Part shown: positions 1 to 11,409 of the stretch, piece after piece
How the letters are laid out: the number at the start of each line of letters is the position of its first letter
How positions within the stretch are numbered: position 1 is the stretch's first letter
Notes under the pieces: generated by a model
What the model was told of the DNA's origin: nothing
The model's input: only the letters and a program-made list of their open reading frames with translations
Databases searched by the model: none
Source: Polytrichum commune
Lineage: Eukaryota > Streptophyta > Polytrichopsida > Polytrichales > Polytrichaceae
Direction of reading: 5' to 3'
Length of the DNA: 64,000 nucleotides
Assembly: GCA_950295325.1 (NCBI GenBank)
Contig: OX485805.1
Coordinates: 29,623,501 to 29,687,500, forward strand
Made by a program: the position numbers and the translations under genes

Positions 1-1494
1 GTAACGTATCCCAATGCGCTACTCTAAATATCATAATGTAGATATATTTTCACTTTAAAATTTTACTTTTGTTGATGAATGAAATCATATTGGTAATTAG
101 CAGAGCATGATACTTTGAAACCTCTAGGCATCTAGTTTAGACCCTTCGCAAATAGTGTGGGTGACACTAAATATCGTAGACAGTGTAGTGGTCATTCACC
201 GAAACGTTTGTGGTTTTTCTACCTCTGGGTTGTGTCTGCTTTGGCATTGATGTACTCAAAACCAAAATACATATGTGACATGTTCTATGCTGTTCCGACT
301 GTCACATCTGACACATAATTTGGCTGCAAATTTACTGTCTGTGCTCCAGAAATAATACATACTTAAATGAATCCTCCCAGATATCATCTGACTTTGAAGG
401 AGTATATATCATGAGTGGAAGTGTAAAGGGCCACTTCACACACGAGCCAAGAGCCGTGATCATGAAATTGTGAGAGCCCAAAAGAAAGTGTCCCAAAGGC
501 CGTCCCAAGACACCTCCATAATCATGTAGTGTGGTCATGGACCCTCAAGTGTAATGTGAAGTCGTATGTGACCGGGCCCTCAAACCAAATGCTATTTCAA
601 TGAATTTTTATTCATGCACGTCCTCACACATGATAAAATAGAATAAACCAATTGTTGTGAGCGTTCGGAGTACCATGGTCTTCCGGTTTTGTGTTAGGCC
701 TACTTCCAAGAGGTGGTTTTTGAAAATAGTCCAAGTGACCATGTGACACATGATCCATTTGATGCCATGTAGGAATCGATCTAGACTTTACATCCATCTT
801 GCATTCACATACTCTGTTGGTCCCTCAAGCGTAGTGTGAAGCGAACTTGGACCGCCTCTGCCTTTTCCACCAATGAGAGTGCTTGAAGTGTTATGGTCAC
901 GGGTTCTCAATCTTGTGCATTGGCACATGGAATAGTGTGAGATTGGCTTCCTTGGATAATGTAGCACATTGAGATATAAGTAAGTGGGTGAGGGTTCCAA
1001 CATAGTCCGTAAGGCCATTAATTGTCAATTTTATGCTTTGATGAACTATATACAAGGCATTGAAAGCAATTGTGGCATGTCACATGTGGTTCCACATCAC
1101 CAACGGGACGTCATTGGTGGCCATTAGAAAACACAATGCAATGGAAGATAGAGTCCCAAAATAAAAATAAAAATTTTCTTAGGAAATCTATAGATATATT
1201 AGGTTTATTCTAATAATATTCATTAAACATGTAAGATATCCCATGAATATGCACATTACTTCAGATTCCCCCTCAAAATAGCCCTTTATTGCAGGTGCTT
1301 CATAAATGTATAAGGGAGTGACCCCCCCCTGGTCCCACATTTTGACAATCGAGAGGTGTTAGATAAGATCATAATAGTTCTTCAAAGAAGCACTTTATTC
1401 CAAGCAAAAGGAGGCATGATTATGATGGGTAGCACAAATAGATCTTTCAAATATTTTGAGTTGCATAGATTTTGAATCCACTTTGAATTTTTAA
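1..1494. other. non-coding, AT-rich
   Basis: No convincing gene was found. Short open frames here lack family motifs and splice context. A stretch at about 1265-1345 (ending in a run of C) resembles pieces near 12.1 kb and 13.65-13.77 kb and probably belongs to a dispersed repeat family. Confidence 0.5.
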
Positions 1495-1728
1495 TCCAAC
1501 GAGATAATCAACACATACATTGCATCTATCGAGGCTGAGGCAAACCAACCTGTACACTGGTTTCTTGGAGGCAAGGGTTTAGGCATCCAACAAGGAATGA
1601 GTGTATGGGTTGGTTCGCTCAAATCATCTATCGAACTACTCAAACTTGTCAAACTATCCGAAACATGTGCGGATATCTTTACAAAAAATTGGGTGGGGGT
1701 ACTAGATGATGATGACCTAGTGGACTAA
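1495..1728 (+). other. possible coding relic, SAM-domain-like
   Basis: An open frame of about 77 codons without an ATG start runs between a TAA at 1492 and a TAA at 1726. Its composition looks protein-like: it has SIEAEANQPVHWFLGG, then LSETCADIF and VLDDDDLVD. The last part resembles the middle of a sterile-alpha-motif (SAM) domain. A second short frame at about 1780-1846 reads GIKSLKEDIFLLVG, which resembles the last helix of a SAM domain. There is no clear exon structure joining them. This is either two exons of a decayed gene or chance; the SAM suggestion is inference from a weak pattern. Confidence 0.25.
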
Positions 1729-4270
1729 ATATCACTTGAATCTACTAGATATATTGGCCTCGATAACCTTTAGCCCCCTTTACACTAGAGGGATCAAGAG
1801 CTTGAAGGAAGACATCTTCTTATTGGTAGGGAACTTCTAACACTTGCTTATACACTCGAATCGATGTCCACTTTACATATAAGAAAAGAATTGTCACATA
1901 TGAGTGTACCTCTCATCCATCCAATGTAAAGTGCTTGACCTCCTATAGGCTTGTCGCGGATTCATCTCAAATGACTTTAGCTAGACAAGATTGGGATATT
2001 TAAAGCTACTTATAGTATCTTTGATCAACTTGACCCCTTAACTTGACTCAAGTGATTTTTTTCAATTCATATACTCACTAACAACTTTGACGTAATGATC
2101 TCAGAAGACATTTTACCTTTCTACAAAGTTGTGATTTTATGATATCTAAACCACATCCATACAGTTTGGTGTTCAAATATCCTCACTAGCATTGTTATTT
2201 AAAACAAAGATATTTTGACTCCAAAATTCACAAGATAATAACACAATGTCGATGAGAGTTTGAAAACTTTAAGAGGTGTCAAAATAATATGTGCTTTCAA
2301 TATGTGAATTTTCTTTAACAAAAAAATTACATCACATGTGGGAGTTATAACAAAACTTTTTGCTTCTGGTAAGAAAGTCAACAATGAGGCATAACTTGCT
2401 TTTAAAATGGTAGGCAAAAACCGTTAAAATGTTTTTAATCAAGAAACTTAGATTAAAGTAAAGTAAAGAAGGTTTCCCCACACATGGTCCAAGTTTTGTC
2501 TCAATCCATATGACTCACTTCTCACATCCATGGCCTTAAAAGTCAATAATTGGTCATTTTTGGTTCTTTAGTCATGTAGGGGTTAAAAAAGGAACCTCCA
2601 ACATGCATACTAATGTATGGCTTCAATGTTGGATGAGTGAGATGTATGCTCATATGTGATATTTTTCTTTCGTCCACTTTACACTTTAGCTTTAAACTTG
2701 AGAGTTTCGATTTTTTATTGGGCTCACAATGTTTAGATGATGCTTTGATGGATCCCATATGAAACGATTGCAGTAAATTTTTGGTCAAACTCTAAGCTAC
2801 CTCATGGAGATCGCTTAAGAATGTCAAGCTATGAGTTTTCATTTTGTAAGTCCCAAGTCAATAGGCTTTCAAGCAATCTTTGACTTCTCATGAGATCTCT
2901 ATTGTGCTCCATTCTCACCTTGATATCTCATTTTGACCATGTCCATTTTATGGTTCCTCACATTATTGTGAGTTTGATCAATGCTCAAACACTCTTGGGG
3001 TGGGACCTCGGTGGGAAGGGGGTGAAGGGTTGGTTTAGATAGCCAATACCTAATACGCTCCCTACAACACATACCATGTTTATCCTATGACACGGTCCAA
3101 AGCACGTAATAAATCTAGCCCAAGTTTATTTAATATGATTTATAAACATGGATTTACTACCATTCCATAGGTTTCATAAAACCGTAAATACTATAAGAGA
3201 ACAAATGACATTAAAATCAACATATAGTGTTTGAATATATTTGATGTTGTTACCACCCTACCCTGCTCAACACTAATTTTCAATTCCTTGATAGTTAACG
3301 CTAGACATAAATGTACCGCTACCTTGCCTTCTGCCACATCCCTTCCTGTAAAGCATGAATTTCATATCCTTACTAACACTAAATTCAAACATGCAACTTC
3401 CACATATTACCATAGTTAGTATTGAGTGTTTGAGTTTACATTTAATGTTACTTACTTTCATAGGGTAATTGACATTTAGTGTATGCTTTCGTATTTAGTA
3501 TATCAAACACCAAATGTCCTTTTTAGTGTAGTGGTACGACCACGTGATCCCCATAGCGAGAGTTGGGTTGACATTTTTATTTATTTATTTGAGGGCAATC
3601 CTCGTGAACCCTCGAGCCACCTTTCCTATCAATGATTGGATACCTTGGCTAGAGAGAGAGACACACACCAAAGAGTTGTTTAGACGGTGAAGACATGGGA
3701 ATGATGAGATGATTGGATGACTTAGAGGGCGGTACAAATGTGACCTTACAACCACGCGTTCGTGTCCACAAAGGAACATGGACACTACATGGCCCCACCT
3801 TCCACTAAGGGTTACCAAAATAATAGTTGTATACTAAGAGCCTCGTTGGTAACGGTCAAAAGTGTTTGTATGGTTTTCACCCCTTACACATGGTAGGTCA
3901 AAATTGATAGCTAGCAAACATATTATATTCCGTTTTTTTAATTCTTGTAAGATCTTCGTTGATCTTTACCCCGATATGTGGGCCTACTCCGGGTACTCAT
4001 CTCAAATGAACATCTATGTTTGAGTGGTGTATGGTTCTGTGTGGATTTTGGAATAGACATTATAAAAAAATGCATGTGTTTGAAAGAGACAAGATTATTA
4101 TGTTTATGGTTTGTTGATTGTTTCAAATCTCAATAGTCTTCTACAATCATTCAAAAAGAAATAAGACACCACATTTTGACAATGAACAAGGTTTTCCATA
4201 TGAGCCCCACAAATCATGAGGATAATGGCTATGGGCATGATTTCATTTGCTAATCGTCTCGCATTGATCG

Positions 4271-4294
4271 CTCTCTCTCTCTCTCTCTCTCTCT
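4271..4294. repeat. (CT)12 microsatellite
   Basis: Uninterrupted CT dinucleotide run in non-coding DNA. Confidence 0.95.
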
Positions 4295-5247
4295 ACTTTG
4301 TTCCTACTATGCCATAGATGAACAGATTTGGTAAAAAAGCATAACCCTAATGAACTTAATGTTCTAGGGCTAGATGAGGCTTACCTAGCTGTTTTCAACC
4401 ATAGATCTCACACTAAGAATCTACGGATGAGAGCTTTTACCTAATCATATATGAAGGGTGGGGAAAGCATTGATCCCTCCTTTCAAAAGTTAAAACCGCT
4501 TAGGCAGTTTTACCCTAAGTAACTACTCGGATTAGTGTAAGCTTGTGAGGACTTGTGGAAGGTGTACGCTACCGACCTCAGTATTGTTACATACTAAGCT
4601 CAAATGGCCAAGGAACAGGTAGAGTACTTAGTATTGTTGAGTATTCTTAGATACAAAACTTATGATTTCACCGTACTCATGTGTGTGACATAGATAACAA
4701 TTGGGTTCTGCTGTTATTCACCTCGTGTACGTTACTAACCCTCTCTTTGGATTTGGTTGGTGGCATGGGCACAAGTGAGGCAGACCCTTCACATTTTTGA
4801 CGGCCATCTTAGGTTTTGTATTTCATCTTTATGCAAAATTATTGTGTGTACAAGGCTTTTTACAAAGCCTACTTTACTTGTGAATGGAACTTGAAGCATT
4901 TTTTGAATAAGAGGCACTTACTCATTTGATAGTGACTGGTTGTATCTCGGATATGTAACATATGTTATGTACTATTACTGTTATGGGTAGAAAAGATTAC
5001 AACCTTAGAGGTGTGAATACTCAAAGGTTTTAGTGATGATTTGAACACATACCAAGTGGAGACTCTTTGTAGATACTTAGAAATAATATTGCAATGTTGT
5101 GATCAAGAGGGATGGTCCCACCCACCCTCCCGGGTTTTGGAAGGTTCATAGATATGTAATGGAATGATATGGCCTCTAAACAAGAGGATGTACTAAGAAG
5201 GAACTATGCTGGAAAGTAAGCATAGAATCTGTTCAAGCAATGCCCAG

Positions 5248-5283
<36 letters not shown>

Positions 5284-5284
5284 C
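5248..5284. repeat. (CT)n-(TA)n compound microsatellite
   Basis: A CT run of about 13 units passes directly into a TA run. Confidence 0.95.
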
Positions 5285-5378
5285 CTTTAGTCTTACCTCT
5301 TTAATACAACACTCGATAATACAACAACCTCAATATAATGATATTGGTGGCTTGGCTCCCAACAATGAAATCTTCTCT

Positions 5379-5660
5379 CTATACAAATCATGTTCAAGAT
5401 CCAAGTACAGACATGAAAAAGAGATGTATTTAAAAAGAGATTGGATTTCATGCTCAAAGTTTGTGATGCAATCTAGGCTAATTAATTTGACATGTTTGAG
5501 AGAACCTAAATTAGCAATTAAAAAGACAATCGTCTATCAACTTTATAATGACATAAAACATCCACATGAGCTCTCAAAACTATGCAGGGAATGGCTGCAA
5601 CCTCAATTTGGATGTGGTAATCATCTTGCACTAATCACATGCTTCATATCCTCATAGAAG
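5379..5660 (+). repeat. dispersed repeat, copy A (copy B at 46230-46500)
   Basis: This stretch contains an open frame of about 100 codons beginning near 5352. The DNA itself recurs, in diverged form and the same order, at about 46230-46500: both contain 'aaaagagattgga', 'catgagctct' and an ending like 'atcacatgcttcatatcct'. The second copy does not keep the frame open. I therefore treat it as an old repeat rather than a gene. Confidence 0.45.
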
Positions 5661-6444
5661 TGAGCACAAGGCTAAACGTGTCCTGTTTAATCTCCCTAGT
5701 GTTTATGTCTTCTTCTCGTCAGGTGTTGAATTGTTCGTCCAACAACTTTTGTCCATCAAAGGATCGCCCCACCTAGGTATACCTCCTTGACTTCATTTGG
5801 TCAATGTTCATTAAGTATCATAGAAACCAAAATGGTTTATCATCAAATATCAAACTAGAGTATATCCTATATGAATGCACCATATCATTAATGCAAATGA
5901 GATCAATGAGTTGCATGTGTGTGCAATGAGATCCACTCTATGGCTTAGGTTCCTTACCATTGTAGATTGTTTGTGAACATGCACATAATCCGGGGTATGA
6001 TGATAATGGAGTTCAAATTGCTTGTCAAAAGCTACACTAAATATGGTCCCCTGGTTTTATGTGTTGAGGTTTATAACTATCATTTTGGTGAATGTCTTGG
6101 TTGAAGAGCTTTCTAATCACCTATATAATCAATTCATTGTCTTTCAGTTTCTATAGTGTGGTGTTTTTGGGCCACTCCCTTCCGAGGGAGCCTAAAAGTA
6201 TCACACAAGCCCTTCGATAAAGGTGGCCTGCACTTGCAAGTGCCCAAGCCAAACCCGGATGATAGATGTATAATGTGACTACTTAGATTTTTGGAGGGGA
6301 ATTAAATATGCGTTGTAGTTCCGCTGGATACAAATCGAGAGCATAATGAGCAAACTTGACATCTCCGTATCCATGTGCAATCATTCCTACAATGCCAACC
6401 CAAGGGTTTAATATTCATCTATAAAAAAACCACATTGTGTACAT
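5661..6444. other. non-coding
   Basis: No gene, RNA or clear repeat was seen here. Confidence 0.5.
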
Positions 6445-7981
6445 TTATGTCCCCAAGTACAACCCTACAAACACAAATTTACGTTTAGGTAATACGATGA
6501 AATTGTTTCCAAATTCACTTGTAACTGATACAAGTAGCTTGAAAAGTTCGTCTGTGGCTTTTATTCGATTTGCAAAACATGGTGAGGTTGTTTTGGCACG
6601 GTCCATTTTGTCATGGATGACCGTAAGAACCTCCGAGGGCCTAGAGATGGACAAAACTTTGTTTGTGTAGTAATTATTACGGTGCGCCTCTTGGATGTTC
6701 ATATGCTTGAAATAGTTCAATTGATGTGCGGCATAGGACTCTGTCCCATCGTGTGTGCATCCCGAAGGCGCTTCAACTTCTCGGATTTGGAACACCGGGC
6801 AAATTTGTTGTTTCGTCTTTTTGTGATGTATTCACTAAAGTTTGCTTTCTTGATTGCACTCAATTTTGACAATGAAATTGGCTTTAAAACAACCTTCTCG
6901 TCAACCGCATTTACGTCCAGCAATATGTCTTTTCATTTTGTGCCTGTGGGAAGAACCTTCTCCACAACCTTTTCACTGGTTGTGAGTGTGTGTGTTTTGT
7001 GCGGCATAGCATCGGCAAGGGGAACAATGATGGTTGCCAGAGTGGCAGTTGCTTGCCTCGTTGCTTTCCTAGGTTTCTTTAAACCCATAATCCCATGATG
7101 ACGGGACCGGTGGCCCTCCTTGGCATAGGCGGCTTGTCTATTAAATTTTGTTTTCGACACACCGTGAATGATGTACCATGCCGTATAACACACGCCTATG
7201 CTTTCAAGGGTGATGACCTTGCAACATGTCCCATTCACATGTATCGTCCTATGGACATCAAGTTTTTTGGTAGATCTTAGACGGAAATCTCCAAGCCACA
7301 TTTCTTCATGGATGGCCTTCATTTTATCCCTTGGGAACAATTGGCAACAACGATGTACACAACAATCCTTTGTGATAACTTCTTCAATGGACTCTTTACA
7401 GAGCAACCTTTGACGTTTACACTCATTTGCAAACGGAGTAGAACGTGCCAAGGTATCGTACTTTCATAGGCCTTTGCGTGGCCGAATGTTTGTTTGGAGC
7501 TCCTTTTGGATTTGCATGTGTCGTCGTTCATGTTCACGCAAGTTAACTCCCTCGATTGTGACATTCCTCAATGGCCACTTACGGAGGGAGAACCTATGAA
7601 TGGGATTCACCTCGGAATGAACGAGTGACTCCAATATGACAACTCCAACATCCTCGGTGCCAAACGGATTTTCATCAATGCAATCTTGTGGATGAGTGTT
7701 ATGACAAATACCCTCCGCTACAGCAACTCCACTGTCATTAACAAGTACCACCTCTTAATTCACCCATTAAGTTCTTGAAAACCCCGCACATTCCACAATG
7801 GGGTAGAAAGGTACGGAAGGCGAAGGCCCCCCAAATGATCTTCATATACACTGTCATCAATAGTTGCCTCCCCAACAATGTCTAGCTCATCCCCAGATGC
7901 ACATAGGGTAGCGCCCATGTCTTCAGAGCAGGAATTCTCTCTTCTACTAAATCCATCCATCGTGCCTACACACATGCACAT
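6445..7981 (-). pseudogene. decayed transposase-like gene
   Basis: Successive - strand frames read as one protein of about 500 residues broken by mutations. From the N-terminal side they include GEATIDDSVYEDHLGG, then an arginine/lysine-rich middle with HRSRHHGIMGLKKPRK, then LKRLRDAHTMG, SYAAHQLNYFKHMN and IHDKMDRAKTTSP. The frame stays the same from 7751 to 6717 except for in-frame TGA codons at 7464-7466 and 6933-6935. A frameshift follows near 6750, and another separates the 7760-7981 part. The spaced acidic motif DKMDRAK resembles the 'DGMDQ.K' type motif that I recall from some eukaryotic DDE transposases; that assignment is inference. Both TGA codons fit C-to-T or G-to-A change (CGA to TGA, TGG to TGA). 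Confidence 0.5.
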
Positions 7982-8140
7982 GAAACCTTAACACAAATGG
8001 ACACAATTTAAGGGAAAATATTGAAAATGCATGACATCATGATCATTGGGGACACTCGGGCCTAAGACATGTCCAACACAACTATAATGTGGACTTCCAA
8101 TCCCGTGGGTCAGTTCAAAATATGTTCCTCAACATATTGT

Positions 8141-8372
8141 GGGAAGGGGTTCGGGTCGACGAACCTAAATCATGCGGTAGGATGGGTTTAGGGCCATCCA
8201 CGGTTCGCCCACACTGTGGGAAGGGTTTTGGGTCGACCAACCCAAACCTTGTATCATGATGGGTTCAAGGTCGTACTTAGTCCATCCAAACCTTCTGATA
8301 GGATGGGTTCAAGGCCATCCAGAATTTGTTCACACTGTGGGAATAAGTTTGGGTCGACCGACCCAAATCAAT
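8141..8372. repeat. subterminal-type direct repeats
   Basis: The motif 'tgtgggaagggttttgggtcga', followed by 'gaccaacccaaacc' and 'ggatgggttcaaggccatcc', occurs about three times with variation (starts near 8141, 8216 and 8336). It lies just upstream of the transposase-like gene on the - strand, where subterminal repeats of a DNA transposon could be expected. The link to the gene is inference. Confidence 0.6.
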
Positions 8373-8479
8373 TGCAGAATCCGCTGTTTAATGCGGCGGA
8401 AATTGCGTGGTCGGCTGAATTTGGGCTCAATGCAAAATTAACGGTGGGGTTGCATGATGTGGATAGCTACTCATGAACG

Positions 8480-10490
8480 GTAGCTTGCACGAACCTTAAA
8501 GTATAGCTCTGACTGAGAATGCTTCCTTTGATTTTAGGAGTGCAAGAAGAGCAAAAATGACCAACTTGTGGGGGGTGCGCCCCTTTATACTATCCACCTC
8601 CGCTTCCCCGACTTCCTCTTTGGATGCCTTTCTCGCCTAGTTCTCGTGTGGAGGTTATTTCAAACCTCCTGAAAAAATTCCCCGTTTTTTTATTAATTAT
8701 AGAAAACGCCCATCTAGCTTGGCTCTTCGATGCCCCAATCATCATCTTACTTGATGTGTATTGAAAATAATTTGGACATTTAGTCCGTTTTTTATCATTT
8801 TATGTGGATATGACATGCACCATTGGGAGGAAGGGTGGCGGCCATATGTATTTTTGCAAGTGTAATGAGGGAAAGGGGTATGTGATAAGTGATTTAAAAC
8901 AACCACTTCTACAAGTTTACTCTGATGCATTGTATACATATTAAATCATGATATTACTCTACTTGGATTCAAACATTACGGTATATTTTAACCAATATAT
9001 TGACAAAAGGAGTGGCAACATTGTGTAACTCCATATGGTAAGAGTCACTAAATACAATAAGTAAAGTAGTTATTAAGACCCTCGCATGACGAATGATATA
9101 ATAGTGAAAACAAATGATGTCATGACAAAGTTGATTTATTATTTCAAATCTCAATTTACAGCAATGCAAATGACAAAAGCTTTTAAAGAACATGATATGT
9201 CATTTCTAATGTGTGCATACAACATTGCTCTAAGCTCAAACATGCAAGTATGACAATGACTAACCTATGTGGATGTCATTAATGGGATCCTAACTACCAA
9301 TGGCATTTTTTAGTTGACTCTTTCAAGGATATTTGAATCTATCCTCAAGTCCACTTCAAGTCTAGCAATGTGTGTAAGCAAAACATGCAAAGTTGGAAAT
9401 GCATGTCCTTATAACATCCACAACATGAAATGTATCTTGAACAAATACATGACCAATTAGTATATCATGTTTAAATGTCTCAAATAACATATTAACATAA
9501 TCAAGATCGTAATTACAATAACCTTCCTATTAGACTCTTCTCACTAGTAAGACGAGGTTATAGCTTAATATTGGATGACCAAATTGCGTGCACTAGATTG
9601 CATGTTCCCTTTAGTGAGTTGATTTATATACAACCACACAACAACTTTCCACGCTTGTGAACATGCTTTACCCATGCCAACACACCCTAGACCCTAGACC
9701 CTAAACCTTAGACACTAAATCTCGTAGTTGATTAGTGATGCCTCCATATACAAAGAACATTTATTATATCTTGTGCCATTATCTAATATTTGTGCAGGGA
9801 ACATTGAATAACAACATGATTGCTTGAATGGCTTCATTTGATGTTGAACTCCATGGGGGCGCGGGGGATACATTTGTAATCATTGTGCTTCTCCGATTCA
9901 CTTTTAATGTCACATTCCAAGTAAATATATCATGGAACATGTTTTCTTGGGGAGTATGTGATTCATCAAAGTGAATATCTAAGGGATTACTAAAAACTTG
10001 AGCATGTTAGCAATTCGAAATGAGGATCATGCAAATCAAAACCCTTAAAAAATGAAGTTGGGAAAGGTATTCATTAGGCTCCACACTCAAATATTCTAAA
10101 ATTCCTAATTTCATGTCGGGGGGGGGGGGGGGTTGTTCCTTTTATTCATTGAATGTTGTGTGAGTGGTTGACATCATTGGTAAATTCTAAATGTCAATGA
10201 TAACATCGTTGAATATCACGCAATTGTATTGTTTTTCTAAAGTGCTAAAACGAAAGAGAAACCAATGACTTCAACTTGTTTGCAAAATTTAGGGTATGGT
10301 GTCATGTAAGTAGGGGTTAAGTATTAGTTTTAGCAAATTAAAGTTGTAAAAATGATTAGTTTTGTGGAAAACCGCATTTGTTGTAGCACCTTAGGGTACT
10401 CCAGAGTGTCTTGAAAAAACTAATTGCCGCTAAGGGTTTAGAGATAGGCTTTAGGATTTAGGGTTGCCCTGTAATCCTATTTCCGTGGGT
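8480..10490. other. non-coding with a G15 run
   Basis: No gene was found. A run of 15 G lies at 10118-10132. Degenerate telomere-like CCCTAGA/CCCTAAA motifs occur near 9684-9712. Confidence 0.5.
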
Positions 10491-10498
10491 GCCCTAAT

Positions 10499-10886
10499 CA
10501 TGTGGGCGCCCTAATCGTGCGGTTGCGGGCCTGTTCCCGAGGGCGACAATCTCCAAACACTCACCCGACACTGATCTTGTTCTTCTTCAGAAGTCTGGAA
10601 CTTCACAAACAACCTCTCCAACCACTATTCAGTAATACGAGTTCTCTCATCATCATTTGCAGGGTAGAGATTGGGACTAAAGAGCTTGCATGCATTGAAG
10701 ATGCCTAAGTCTGGAAACTTGTTATTCAATGCATCCACCACCCGTTGTACATACTCTGTCCCAATGAGTTTGCACTCTTCAATTATACCAAGTGGCTCAG
10801 TAGCACTCCCCAAATGCATTGCATAGGTTGGGATTTTGTCGCGCTTGGGAACAGGCCCGCAACCGCACGATTAGGGCGCCCACATG
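10499..10886. repeat. 40-bp perfect inverted repeat flanking 308 bp
   Basis: The left arm, 10499-10538, is the exact reverse complement of the right arm, 10847-10886. The arms are GC-rich (they contain 'gggcgccctaatcgtgcgg') in an AT-rich surround. The enclosed 308 bp carry the hAT-like relic. This could be a terminal-inverted-repeat element or an inverted duplication. Confidence 0.9.
10563..10819 (-). pseudogene. hAT transposase / DUF4371-like relic
   Basis: The - strand frame reads EYVQRVVDALNNKFPDLGIF, then NACKLFSPNLYP, a pattern like the 'v..l..RFpdl..l.a..iFdp..yP' segment of hAT-derived ZNF862/DUF4371 proteins. A TAG stop at 10625-10627 interrupts it, after which the same frame continues WLERLFVKFQTSEEEQ. 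Only about 85 codons are recognisable. It lies entirely within the 40-bp inverted repeat. The family call rests on this short pattern. Confidence 0.45.
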
Positions 10887-11407
10887 GACTGCGTGTGGGA
10901 ATCTTTGCACCTTTTGGCATCGGGAGAGGTCAGGTGTGATTTAGGAGATTATAATTTGGTCTCTACCAACGATGACGTGGTCTCAACCCTTAAGGAAGGC
11001 TTCAAAGAGGCACAAAAAATACTCCGTTTTCTTAACATGGCTCCATCATGTTCAAAAGTCTGGTTCCATACTCCGTGGATCCTAGAGAAGCAAATTCAAG
11101 GCATTTGGCATTTGTTGTAGGTAAACGTCCAATTGCAGGCGAAGATGGTGATGCCAAGGTCCTTCGCGAGCACTTATTGGATTCCGCTGCTACCGTGATT
11201 GATGCCAACCCAACTGGTCATGTAAACCCTTCTACTTTGCTAGAAGATGAAATTGTGGATGATGACATTTTGGACTCTCTCCCTTTCTTAGAAGATGAAA
11301 CTCGAGATGCGTTGTCAACTTTGAGCCAATTGCAACTCCCCCAACCAGGATACTTCCCTCCGGGGGGGGGGGGTGACTATCGGAATTTTAGAAACCATGT
11401 GAGATAA
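10884..11407 (+). other. unidentified open frames, possible coding relic
   Basis: Two overlapping + strand frames (10884-11120 and 11048-11407) have protein-like composition. The second includes KRPIAGEDGDAKVLREHLLD and a run of acidic residues (EDEIVDDDILD) before a run of 12 G at 11362-11373. No family is recognised. The switch of frame near 11100 suggests either an exon boundary or a frameshift. Confidence 0.25.
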
Positions 11408-11409
11408 AA

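Larger units (their letters stand above)
1729..5339. other. non-coding, includes dispersed repeat copy
   Basis: No gene could be supported. The segment at about 1890-2040 is clearly similar to about 55900-56050 inside a CFAP52 intron, sharing a block about cttgacc...tgattcatctcaaatgact, so it is a dispersed repeat. Confidence 0.5.

Noticed and set aside
6437-7413. + strand frames of up to 161 codons over 6.4-7.4 kb
   Set aside because: They are antisense to the transposase-like relic, which has the better motif content on the - strand.
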